Origin: Paraglaciecola chathamensis S18K6
Lineage (GTDB): Bacteria > Pseudomonadota > Gammaproteobacteria > Enterobacterales > Alteromonadaceae
NCBI GenBank assembly: GCA_000314955.1
Contig: BAEM01000016.1
Span: 1-64,000, forward strand
DNA length: 64,000 bases
Reading direction: 5' to 3'
In this document: positions 55,709-63,681 of the stretch, piece by piece
How the letters are laid out: every line of letters starts with the position of its first letter
Numbering within the stretch: position 1 is the first letter of the stretch
Translations under genes and position numbers: made by a program
Notes under the pieces: model-generated
What the model was told of the DNA's origin: nothing
Seen by the model: the letters and a program-made list of their open reading frames with translations, nothing else
Databases searched by the model: none

Positions 55709-56299
55709 ATGGCCCATATGCAGCCCTTACCAAAAGAAACCACACCTGAATTAGCGGATGACTTCGCGATCTTTGAACAAATTTTAGGGTTTGTGCCTAA
55801 CAGCCTGCTAACAATGCAACGCCGCCCTGATATCGTACGCGGTTTTGGGGTGTTAACCAAAGCAGTGATGGCACAAAACGGCACAGTTGATTTAGGTTTT
55901 AAGCGCCTCTTGGCGCACTTTTCGAGCCGGGCGGCAGGTTGCCAATACTGTGAAGCCCACTCCCTTATAGCCGCTAAAATTCACGGTATTTCTGATGAAA
56001 AGGTCGCAGCCGTGTGGGAATACCAAACGAGCCCACTGTATACCGACGCAGAGCGTATCGCTCTTGATTACGCCCTCGCGGCTGGCTCAGTGCCCAACGC
56101 AGTTGATGAGCCATTAATGGCAAAAATGCGCGCCTATTGGGAAGAAGACGAAATTGTCGAAATTCTAGGCGCCGTATGCTTGTATGGTTTTCTAAATCGT
56201 TGGAATGACTCTATGGCCACTGACTTAGAAGCCCCACCTAAAGCACTAGGCGAGGAGGTACTCGCTCAAGGTGGCTGGACAGGTGGTAAACACGTGTAA
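55709..56299 (+). CDS. Carboxymuconolactone decarboxylase / AhpD-like family protein
   Basis: 196 aa helical protein. The CxxC-x-x-H motif CQYCEAHS (around residue 77) is the AhpD-type redox site. Members reduce peroxiredoxins or decarboxylate lactones; the CxxC favours a peroxidase-related role. SD aggagag is present upstream. It stands alone and ends at a strong hairpin. Confidence 0.83.
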   Translation: MAHMQPLPKETTPELADDFAIFEQILGFVPNSLLTMQRRPDIVRGFGVLTKAVMAQNGTVDLGFKRLLAHFSSRAAGCQYCEAHSLIAAKIHGISDEKVAAVWEYQTSPLYTDAERIALDYALAAGSVPNAVDEPLMAKMRAYWEEDEIVEILGAVCLYGFLNRWNDSMATDLEAPPKALGEEVLAQGGWTGGKHV

Positions 56300-56357
56300 C
56301 GTCAGCTGTATTCAATATTTATTTGCCTTCGTTGAATAAAAGAGCATATTGAACCTT

Positions 56358-56386
56358 AAAAGGGGCGCACTTAGTGCGCCCCTTTT
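56358..56386 (+). terminator. Rho-independent terminator after the AhpD-like gene
   Basis: A perfect 13-bp stem (aaaaggggcgcac / gtgcgcccctttt) with loop tta. The MITE relic begins within its 3' arm, so the hairpin may be partly built from repeat sequence. Confidence 0.7.
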
Positions 56387-56495
56387 GCTCTGCGTTCTCA
56401 CTATTCGAAAGGGAACAACCATTACTTTATAGCGACGCCTTAATCAAAAACCGCTGGACGCATTCTGAGGGGGCACTTATTAGTGCGGATTGGTA
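56383..56495. mobile_element. MITE relic G (right half, well conserved)
   Basis: Near-identical to the right half of copy A (ttttgctctgcgttctcact, attcgaaagggaacaaccat, ccgctggacgcattctgagg, then the end repeat). The terminal repeat encodes the final TNPH residues and stop of the minus-strand hydrolase gene at 56480. High identity indicates recent activity. Confidence 0.82.
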
Positions 56496-57916
56496 TTAGC
56501 ATGGATCCAATCAAGTCCGTGAATGGCTGTAGTTGGAAATGCGATAGCATGAGAAGCACCCTCGATAGTCTTAAAATTAAGGATTAAGTGAGATGAATCG
56601 ACGGCATTGATTTTTTCAGCCAATAATCGTGCACCACGCACCATATTTTGCTGCTCACCGAATTTTGGCGTCTCTAAGCTACCGACAGACAAATACACTT
56701 TTGTTTCATTTTTGGGCTTTTGCACATTCATGGCTAATAACTCGTTATCGTTAAACCAAACTGATGGGCTGCCCAGCACATACCCAGAGAATGTCTCTGG
56801 TGCTGTGAATAATACATAGGCGCCAAATAGTCCGCCAAGAGAGTTACCTACATATGTTCTGTGTTCTGGGGCGGCTCGATAATTTGATTCAACAAAAGGG
56901 ATCAACGTTTTTCTAATAAAGCGCAAATGGGCTTTTGCACCGCCTGTTTCTAGTTTCCAATCTTTGGCCTTGCTCGGTGTAAAGTCTCTTACTCTGCTTG
57001 AAACGCCTTTCGAACCTTTGGAGTATGAAATGCCGACAATAATCGCTTCTTCCATTGTGCCACTATTCATGGGAAAACGCGTAGCGCCAGATACTATTGG
57101 GAAAGTGTATGGTGCATCAGTCAGATATATCACTGGGTAGTGCTGACTTTTATTGCTGCGGTAAGAGCGAGGTAGCTTGATGTAAAGCGGATAGATTCTT
57201 TTTGAGATTGGCTCTTGCAGCTCAACGAGCTCACTTCTAGGAATGCTATAAGCCACTTTTTCGCTTTTTTGCTCGAGCCAGTTGTTAAGTGGTTCAACCC
57301 AAGCCTTAATTGGTCGGTAAAAGGCACCGTGCTCTAGCCCTGTAGAAATCGAAATTTCTTCAAATGACGTCACCTTGTCACCACTGCGCTGTACGACTTG
57401 CTCGCAGGAACCAACTGTGTCTGAGGTTTCATAAATTGAAAAGATGTTCCCCTGCAAAATCACGTCACTTTGGGTGGCAAGGCTACTGGTGCAAGCCGCT
57501 AAAATCAGGTAATTAATATCGTTGTTGGCGATATAGCTTGACGCTATCGCCGTGATAAAGCCACCACGAGAAAAGCCTACTAAGGAAATGTTAGTTGCCG
57601 GAACCCCTTTGTCAATTAAGTGCTCAACTTGGTGCTTAAGCTTCTTGGCATGTTCAAACGGGTCGGTATTTTTCACTCTGTGCTCAGCAATAATGAAGGC
57701 GTCTAGCTCTGACAATGTCTCAAGTATGGCTGGAAAATCATAAGTGCCCCACGTTGGATGCTGCGGGGTTGGGTTATCCCCTTCAACAATAAAACCGTGA
57801 GAGTAAAAGACATAATGAGCGTTTGAATTGATAGACGCCGGCAACTCATCAAAGACGTTGCTGGCGAGCGCATTCACGCTGTAAAAAGTAAAGATCAATA
57901 AGATAGCGAGCTTCAT
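56480..57916 (-). CDS. Exported hydrolase with two alpha/beta-hydrolase domains
   Basis: 478 aa. Signal peptide MKLAILLIFTFYSVNALA (start at 57916, aagga SD). Domain 1 (about 20-225) has nucleophile elbow GFSRGG; domain 2 (about 240-470) is an esterase-D/enterochelin-esterase-like fold with GNSLGG and PSVWF. Two complete hydrolase domains in one chain are unusual. The last residues NTNPH and the stop are supplied by the end of a MITE relic. An ester or siderophore-ester substrate is possible but not shown. Confidence 0.78.
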   Translation of the reverse strand: MKLAILLIFTFYSVNALASNVFDELPASINSNAHYVFYSHGFIVEGDNPTPQHPTWGTYDFPAILETLSELDAFIIAEHRVKNTDPFEHAKKLKHQVEHLIDKGVPATNISLVGFSRGGFITAIASSYIANNDINYLILAACTSSLATQSDVILQGNIFSIYETSDTVGSCEQVVQRSGDKVTSFEEISISTGLEHGAFYRPIKAWVEPLNNWLEQKSEKVAYSIPRSELVELQEPISKRIYPLYIKLPRSYRSNKSQHYPVIYLTDAPYTFPIVSGATRFPMNSGTMEEAIIVGISYSKGSKGVSSRVRDFTPSKAKDWKLETGGAKAHLRFIRKTLIPFVESNYRAAPEHRTYVGNSLGGLFGAYVLFTAPETFSGYVLGSPSVWFNDNELLAMNVQKPKNETKVYLSVGSLETPKFGEQQNMVRGARLLAEKINAVDSSHLILNFKTIEGASHAIAFPTTAIHGLDWIHANTNPH

Positions 57917-58046
57917 GCTTTCCTTGCTTAGCCTCACAATGGTAGTGGGTAAAAGGTGATGGTAAGTAATATATAACGGCGCAAATTACCGTAAATCCGT
58001 TGTATATTCCATATTACGCCATAGAGAAAAGGTCTTATGGTGGTAG

Positions 58047-58520
58047 TCAAGCTTCTCTAACTTGGCTGTAGCTATTGCTGTTATTGTCGGATAAATCTTG
58101 TATCGCTTGCAACATTTCAAGCACGCTTGCTCTTAACTTTGCATCTTTGCTATGGGTATTTCCTAGGGACTGATCGAACGCCGCTGACTGCTTGGCTAGG
58201 GCGACAGTGTCGTATTTCTCATCGGGATCAAAATTTCGACTAGGGGGAGCCATTAAGGCTAAGCTCTCTTGGGACGTTATTAATCCATTTTCGAGCAACT
58301 CGGTACCCATGCTAACCAATTCATTATACGACATATTGCTTGGGTCATACTTGGCGGCGATATCCTGCATTTTACTTTCGGCATTTAACCCCGCTTCACT
58401 GAGCGTGATTTTATCTGCAGTTTGATTTTTATTGGCCGCATTCAAATTAGTGGTGTTTGGAGTAGCTGTATCTTTCATTTGGTAAATACGACTGACTTGG
58501 TCAGAGCTATTTATGTGCAT
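58047..58520 (-). CDS. Hypothetical protein
   Basis: 157 aa, hydrophilic, with no signal peptide or membrane segment. The N-terminus MHINSSDQVSRIYQMK and DKITLSEAGLN recall short proteins with a weak FlgM- or rod-protein-like DxxxLS motif, but I do not recognise the family. The C-terminal half is predicted helical. It lies alone between the hydrolase and sortase genes. A start codon is at 58520, with aggatctt upstream. Confidence 0.55.
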   Translation of the reverse strand: MHINSSDQVSRIYQMKDTATPNTTNLNAANKNQTADKITLSEAGLNAESKMQDIAAKYDPSNMSYNELVSMGTELLENGLITSQESLALMAPPSRNFDPDEKYDTVALAKQSAAFDQSLGNTHSKDAKLRASVLEMLQAIQDLSDNNSNSYSQVREA

Positions 58521-58731
58521 AAGATCCTCAATTTAAAATAGAGTAAAAGTGAGCGCGCCGGCCACAAATTTAGTCGATGAGATAAACTGGACTGTGTAAT
58601 CAATTATAAATAGCAATAAATAAGCCAAAAAATAACCTTTTTTCGGGCCGGAAAGCTGCACTTTGTTGTTAGTCATAAAGTGTTTTTAGGATGGTTTTTG
58701 CCGTTAAAAACGACAGTGCGGCAACATAGTG
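58521..58731. other. Intergenic gap before the sortase gene end
   Basis: About 210 bp with AT-rich sequence; no gene, no clear terminator for the sortase operon seen. Confidence 0.35.
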
Positions 58732-59634
58732 TTATCGCACCCTATTAGCGCTTACTACGTAGCGCAGGGTCGGGTTGGGTACAAGAGAGTTGAACGGGTA
58801 GCAAGTGATTAGTGTCAGTTGGCCCTGTCTGCTTGGCGCAATACTGTTTGAGGAGAAATAGCTTGACGCGAAATAGTTTGACTCGATGATTTGGGTTTGG
58901 CTTTGATGAACAATGAAAGTGGCAGTGACTTGATATTCTCCTTGGCCTTCAAGGGTTTGCACATGAATCAGATCGCCTAGGTTAAGGTATTGCAGTGCGG
59001 CGAAGTGGGTATCTCTGTGGCCGGTAATTACGCTGTTTCCCCCTTCTAATGGCAAGGGGGTAGCGCTCATATGGCCTGGGCCAAATGCCATGGTGCGCCC
59101 AGAGGCTCCGGCTAAAACATATAGTGGCTGTGCTGCTAGCTTTTTCTGTCGCGTACCTGCTAGCCCTTGCTTTCGCGCTTGGTGCTTCGCTGCGCCCTGG
59201 GAGCTAAAGCGGCTAGTAGGGCCAGAATAAAATTGTATTTTGGCCACAGGGTAGGTATCAGCCCATGGCCAAGGTTTGGTTTTGAACGATTTCTCTTTGA
59301 ATGTTTGATTTGCGTTCGGCAAAAGGGTGTTAATTTCAGCTGCTTGCACACTGCTTTGCCAAGCATGGGCGATAAGCACTTGGGCCAATTGTGCTTTTGC
59401 CCACATGTACGCCCCGTTTGAAACCAGTAGCCCACCGCTTACTAAACAAGCCAGCCAAATAGCCGTTAAGTAGGCATTACGACTAGGTAGTGACAAAAGA
59501 GGCTTGGAATTGTTGCGTGCACTTTTTTGTGCCGCGCTCGCAGGCTGAGTTACTGCTCCCATTGCAGAGACAGAGCCGTGCTTAGTACTTGGCCAAAAAT
59601 CTAACAGCTTCCCTAACGCTCGAATAGCCTTCAT
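58732..59634 (-). CDS. Class GN sortase (proteobacterial dedicated sortase)
   Basis: 300 aa cysteine transpeptidase. One membrane anchor (about 56-76). The catalytic triad is readable: H206 in VITGHRDTHF, C278 in TLITCYPF and R291 in TLRYVV. It has a long N-terminal extension and a basic insertion (about 140-168) compared with the roughly 200-aa usual size as I recall it. It overlaps the target-protein gene by ATGA, so the pair is co-translated. It would cleave the LPQTA signal of that target at the inner membrane. Confidence 0.9.
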   Translation of the reverse strand: MKAIRALGKLLDFWPSTKHGSVSAMGAVTQPASAAQKSARNNSKPLLSLPSRNAYLTAIWLACLVSGGLLVSNGAYMWAKAQLAQVLIAHAWQSSVQAAEINTLLPNANQTFKEKSFKTKPWPWADTYPVAKIQFYSGPTSRFSSQGAAKHQARKQGLAGTRQKKLAAQPLYVLAGASGRTMAFGPGHMSATPLPLEGGNSVITGHRDTHFAALQYLNLGDLIHVQTLEGQGEYQVTATFIVHQSQTQIIESNYFASSYFSSNSIAPSRQGQLTLITCYPFNSLVPNPTLRYVVSANRVR

Positions 59635-61964
59635 GACGATTGCTTGCGCCGAGCATAAAAGGCTATGCCTAATAGCATGAATCCCAGCGTGATATGCAAG
59701 GGTGTATTGGTAGCGGTTTGTGGCAATTGCCCGCGTATTTGAACACCTGCCATGGCAAGGCCCGCAGGGGCATTATGGTTAATCGGTTTGTTTTTGCTGT
59801 TTTCGTGCTCTGGTTTAGCGTCTTTTGAATTCGTTACTTGTTCATCCACGGCGATAAGGCTAGTAAACTGGCTAACCATATGATGTTCAAGGGCAATCTC
59901 GGTGATACTGCGCTGCCATGTTTGACGCATGGTGATGTCACGTTCACGTCGCAGGGTATGACTCAGTTGTTCTATCTTTTCTCTTGCCCAAGCTACGCCC
60001 ATTCCTGCGCTTTTGGCTGTGGGGCTAAGGGGCATGCGAATAGACCAAGGTTTGCTTGGGGATGCGTTTGTCGTCTGCCAGCCTGTAACCTTAACCGCGT
60101 TGTCTGGCTGTTGCAGTTGCATACCATTCTCTAGATGCGCCACGGGCGCACGATAATGAATAACCACAGGTTGATCTTGGTATAAATCAGGGATAACACT
60201 TGGGTAAAACTCCGTGTTACGGGCAAATTCAATGTGTATGTCTTGCATCACAGGGCGCGTGAGCTTGTTGAACAGCTCAGTCATTTTTTGCTGTACCTGA
60301 TTGATGTCGCCAATATAGGTAAAGGTGCCTCGCCCAGCCTGTGCTGCTTGGGTCATAAAGTAGCTGTTTGGGGCTGAGCCTATCCCTATAGTGAATAAGC
60401 GACTGTCTGCCAATTGGTTTTCAATCAAGCCCATGAGAGCGTCTTCATTACTAACACTGCCATCGGTGATGAACACCACTTGTCGCAATTGCACAGGGCT
60501 ACCCTCGTTTGTATTTCCCTGCTCAAGGTTGGTTTTGTGTAGCGCCATTGATAGCGCTGGTGCCATTTCAGTGCCGCCATTTGCGCTCAAACTAGCGACC
60601 CAATTTCGAGCCCGTTGAATATTGTTGGCAGTGGCTGGCATTGCCATATTCCATAGCGCTTGAGGGGCGTCATTAAATTCAATAACGTTGACGCTATCTT
60701 CAGGGTGCAGCTGAGTTAAGGCAAAATCTACTGCGCGCTTAGCTTGCACAATAGACTCCCCAGCCATAGAGCCAGAGGTATCGAGTAAAAACACTACTTC
60801 TCTTGCTGATACTGGCGTCTTTGTACTTTTATCGTCAGCGTCATCTTGCCTTGGGGGCGTGAGCATCACCATTGCATACCGATAATTCCCTATTGTTTCG
60901 CTAAAATGAGCGGCACTTGGAATGTCACCTACGGTGGGTTTCCATCGCAACGAAAAGTCTTGGTTAGCGATATGCTCTTTCGTTAGCTCAATTTGATAGT
61001 GGCCAGCTTGTTGGTCTTTCGGGGTAATATCGATTGGGTGATGCTCGCTCACAATATCTTCAGGGCTTATTGAAAAGCCGCTGTTTAATTCCACGCTGAT
61101 GCGAATAGGGTTTGCTGGTTCATCTGGCGTTTTAATTTGTCGGCTCAGTACCGATACACTCTCACCCCAGCCGTTTGAATTGACCTTTGCCACTGCAGTT
61201 TGATTAATTAAAGGTATCTGTGAAGCGCGTGGTGAATAGCGCGGCGTGATTGTCATGGGAAAGCGCACACTAAATGTTTGCTGGTCAAAGCGTATGACCT
61301 GCTGATATTCAATGGTTACACTGATGGTTTCATTCGGGCCGATATTGGCGATAGCATTGGTAAATAAATTCGGGCGTTTTTGCTCAATTAGGCTGGCTTT
61401 TCTGCCTTGTTCTTTGGCGGTCTCGAAGCGCGCTTTGGCTTGTTGTTTGGGCATGATTTTACCCGTGATTTTGCGTTCGCCTATAGTCATGTTGAGATGA
61501 TCAACCGCGGCATTCTCCGGGAGCGGGAAGGCATATATAGCATTCACCCAATCTTGACTGGGATTATGAAAGCGTTGAGTCACTTGGGTTCTGGCGAGCA
61601 TGCCCGTCACGTTAATCTTTACATCTGTGCTTAGCAACGGGCTCAGTTGATAGCGCCGAACCTGCTCGTTTTGGCGCTCATTATGCTCGTCACTGGGGTT
61701 GCTACCTTCTGATGGCTCACGCAGGTAAAACAAGCTGCCTTGTTCAACATCATTAATAGAATCAACAAAAACGGCAGGAGAGCTGCTTTCAGTTGCGCTT
61801 GAATTGGTGTTTGCTTGGCTGGTCTGGCCTTGGAGGCGCTGCTCGTTATACATAGTGTTTTTCTCGACGTCGGGTTGCATCAGGTATTGAGAGGCTGCGC
61901 TGTGCAATACACCTATGGTGCTTACAATGAGCAACAAACCGCTGAATTTAAGTAAAAGGGACAT
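59631..61964 (-). CDS. Marine proteobacterial sortase target protein (VIT plus VWA domains)
   Basis: 777 aa. Signal peptide MSLLLKFSGLLLIVSTIGVLHSAA; start at 61964 (ggag SD), since a longer frame to 62066 overlaps pdsO. VIT domain about 105-235 (LARTQVTQRFHNPSQDWVNA); VWA domain about 385-555 with MIDAS LLDTSGSMAG and FITDGSVSN. C-terminal sorting signal: LPQTA, a hydrophobic helix (LHITLGFMLLGIAFY) and basic ARRKQSS. Ala replaces Gly of LPxTG. It is the dedicated substrate of the adjacent sortase; the surface role is unknown. Confidence 0.9.
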   Translation of the reverse strand: MSLLLKFSGLLLIVSTIGVLHSAASQYLMQPDVEKNTMYNEQRLQGQTSQANTNSSATESSSPAVFVDSINDVEQGSLFYLREPSEGSNPSDEHNERQNEQVRRYQLSPLLSTDVKINVTGMLARTQVTQRFHNPSQDWVNAIYAFPLPENAAVDHLNMTIGERKITGKIMPKQQAKARFETAKEQGRKASLIEQKRPNLFTNAIANIGPNETISVTIEYQQVIRFDQQTFSVRFPMTITPRYSPRASQIPLINQTAVAKVNSNGWGESVSVLSRQIKTPDEPANPIRISVELNSGFSISPEDIVSEHHPIDITPKDQQAGHYQIELTKEHIANQDFSLRWKPTVGDIPSAAHFSETIGNYRYAMVMLTPPRQDDADDKSTKTPVSAREVVFLLDTSGSMAGESIVQAKRAVDFALTQLHPEDSVNVIEFNDAPQALWNMAMPATANNIQRARNWVASLSANGGTEMAPALSMALHKTNLEQGNTNEGSPVQLRQVVFITDGSVSNEDALMGLIENQLADSRLFTIGIGSAPNSYFMTQAAQAGRGTFTYIGDINQVQQKMTELFNKLTRPVMQDIHIEFARNTEFYPSVIPDLYQDQPVVIHYRAPVAHLENGMQLQQPDNAVKVTGWQTTNASPSKPWSIRMPLSPTAKSAGMGVAWAREKIEQLSHTLRRERDITMRQTWQRSITEIALEHHMVSQFTSLIAVDEQVTNSKDAKPEHENSKNKPINHNAPAGLAMAGVQIRGQLPQTATNTPLHITLGFMLLGIAFYARRKQSS

Positions 61965-61984
61965 TCCTGTTCTCCGTTTTATCG

Positions 61985-62785
61985 CTATTGTGTCGCTGAA
62001 GCGGCCATCAGCGGTGTGTGCGACGCAGGGTGGATAGCTAAGGTGACTTTTCGGGCGAAAAACCAAGTATCTGGCTGGCTTTCTATGGTGTTCATCTTGG
62101 TTTCACCAAAGGATTCTGTGTGCAATTGCGCAGTAGGCACTTGCTGTTTTGTTAAATAGCGTTTCACGCTGATAGCTCTTTGTTGTGAAAGCGCTTGGTT
62201 GTAATTTGAGTCGCCGCGCTCGTCGGCATAGCCCGCAAGAGTGATGTGTAGATCTGGATATTGCCGTATTAGTGCTGCAATCAAATCTAATTGCCTGTGG
62301 TAATGGCCTTCAACGAGATGTGAACCAGTGCGAAACTGAATATTCGTTTCGATTGGCGTTATGGCCGCGTGGGAATTGATTGCTGCAGTGCTTTGCTGCG
62401 CAGGTCGGTCAGGGTTTTCAATACTCGCTGTTTGATAGGAACGTATTTTATGCTCTGCTTGTTGCCCTGCAGGGGTCAGAGCATCGGCGCCGCGCTGTAA
62501 GGCGAGTAGTTGCAGTTTTGTCTCTTTTAGCTCTGATTTAGCCTGAGCTAAGGCGTTATCATTATTTACATCATTTGAAATAAACAAACCCATTATGCCG
62601 CCTATTACACCGCCAACGGGGCCACCTACGGCGCTGCCAAGCAGTGCGCCTGAGCCCAATCCTACGAGGTCATTTTGTGTTTTAGTCTCTGCAGGTTCTG
62701 TGCTTTGGGTTTGTGCGTGCGTTAAAGGCGAAAATGCTTGGTTGAGAATGAGCGATAAGGTGATTGTGATCGTGGCGTATTTCAT
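61985..62785 (-). CDS. pdsO: OmpA-like sortase-associated protein (PdsO)
   Basis: 266 aa. Signal peptide MKYATITITLSLILNQAFSPLTHA; glycine-zipper segment (about 40-70, GSGALLGSAVGGPVGGVIGGIMG); then an OmpA-type peptidoglycan-binding domain (about 155-255, ITLAGYADERGDSNYNQALSQQRA). It is first in the operon pdsO, target, sortase; 20 bp before the target start. It is divergent from the pdsR/pdsS pair. Confidence 0.85.
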   Translation of the reverse strand: MKYATITITLSLILNQAFSPLTHAQTQSTEPAETKTQNDLVGLGSGALLGSAVGGPVGGVIGGIMGLFISNDVNNDNALAQAKSELKETKLQLLALQRGADALTPAGQQAEHKIRSYQTASIENPDRPAQQSTAAINSHAAITPIETNIQFRTGSHLVEGHYHRQLDLIAALIRQYPDLHITLAGYADERGDSNYNQALSQQRAISVKRYLTKQQVPTAQLHTESFGETKMNTIESQPDTWFFARKVTLAIHPASHTPLMAASATQ

Positions 62786-62973
62786 CGTTGTTCCTAAACA
62801 TTGAATAGTTGGGCGTTCTGGTTGCTTATTACAGCGCTGATTTACGGCAAATTAACGAGTGAAAAATGGCAATCTTTGGGGCAATTGTGGCGAAAAAATG
62901 GAATTTCTCTTTGTGCATCAAAAAGGCAAAATTTTAGGATATAGTGGCGTCACGAAATAATATGAGAGTAGTT
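62786..62973. promoter_or_regulatory. Divergent promoter region of the sortase system
   Basis: About 190 bp between pdsO and pdsR must hold promoters in both directions. AT-rich segments are present (aaaaatggcaatctttgg, aaggcaaaattttaggatat). No clear operator was recognised; PdsR binding here is an inference. Confidence 0.4.
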
Positions 62974-63675
62974 ATGTCTCAACGTATTGCACTGGTAGAA
63001 GATGATCTCGCTATCCGGGAAAACTACGCAGCAGCCCTTAAAAAACAAGGCTATGAGGTAATCTGTTACGCTAATCGCCGTGAAGCTGAGCAAGGTTTTG
63101 CCCAGCGCTTGCCTGACTTGGCTATTATTGATATTGGCTTACAAGATGAGATCGATGGCGGCTTTATGGTTTGCCAGCAATTGCGCAGTTTATCTAAAAC
63201 CTTACCGATTATTTTCTTTACTGCCAGAGACAATGACTACGACACGATTTGTGGCTTGCGCATGGGAGCGGATGATTACTTAACAAAAGACATTAGTTTG
63301 CCCCATTTGTTAGCGCGTATTGCCGCCTTATTCCGTCGAGTGGCGCTGTTAAACCAACCGCAGTTATCCGAAGATGTTATTCAAACAGGTGCCCTGAGTA
63401 TTGATAGCAAGCGAATGACCGTGAGTTGGCAACAGCAAGACATTGAGCTGACAGTGACCGAGTTTTGGATGTTGCATGCAATCGCCAAATACGCAGGGCA
63501 CGTAAAGAGTCGTCAACAACTGATGGACGAATCTAAAATGGTGGTGGATGACAGCACCATCACTTCTCATATCAAACGTATCCGCAAAAAATTTCAGCAA
63601 GTTGATAGCCAGTTTGACCGCATTGAAACGGTTTATGGCATGGGGTATCGCTGGAAAAACGGAACAAGCCATTAA
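62974..63675 (+). CDS. pdsR: Sortase-system response regulator (PdsR)
   Basis: 233 aa OmpR-type regulator. Receiver domain with acidic pair EDD (9-11), phosphoacceptor Asp in LAIIDIGL and Lys in YLTKD; C-terminal winged helix (about 135-230, TVTEFWMLHAIAKYAGHVKSRQQLM ... YGMGYRW). Start at ATG 62974 (gagag SD 5 nt upstream) is preferred to ATG 62962 or GTG 62944. It is next to pdsS and divergent from the sortase operon. Confidence 0.88.
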   Translation: MSQRIALVEDDLAIRENYAAALKKQGYEVICYANRREAEQGFAQRLPDLAIIDIGLQDEIDGGFMVCQQLRSLSKTLPIIFFTARDNDYDTICGLRMGADDYLTKDISLPHLLARIAALFRRVALLNQPQLSEDVIQTGALSIDSKRMTVSWQQQDIELTVTEFWMLHAIAKYAGHVKSRQQLMDESKMVVDDSTITSHIKRIRKKFQQVDSQFDRIETVYGMGYRWKNGTSH

Positions 63676-63681
63676 TTCTTT

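Noticed and set aside
58047-58520. FlgM anti-sigma factor
   Set aside because: Only a weak D-xxx-LS resemblance, wrong length and no flagellar neighbours.
59160-59435. Overlapping reading frames on both strands inside the sortase gene
   Set aside because: They are shadows of the sortase gene, with composition unlike real proteins and no SD.
61965-62066. Extended N-terminus of the sortase target
   Set aside because: It overlaps pdsO and would bury the signal peptide; the start at 61964 has an SD and begins the signal peptide.
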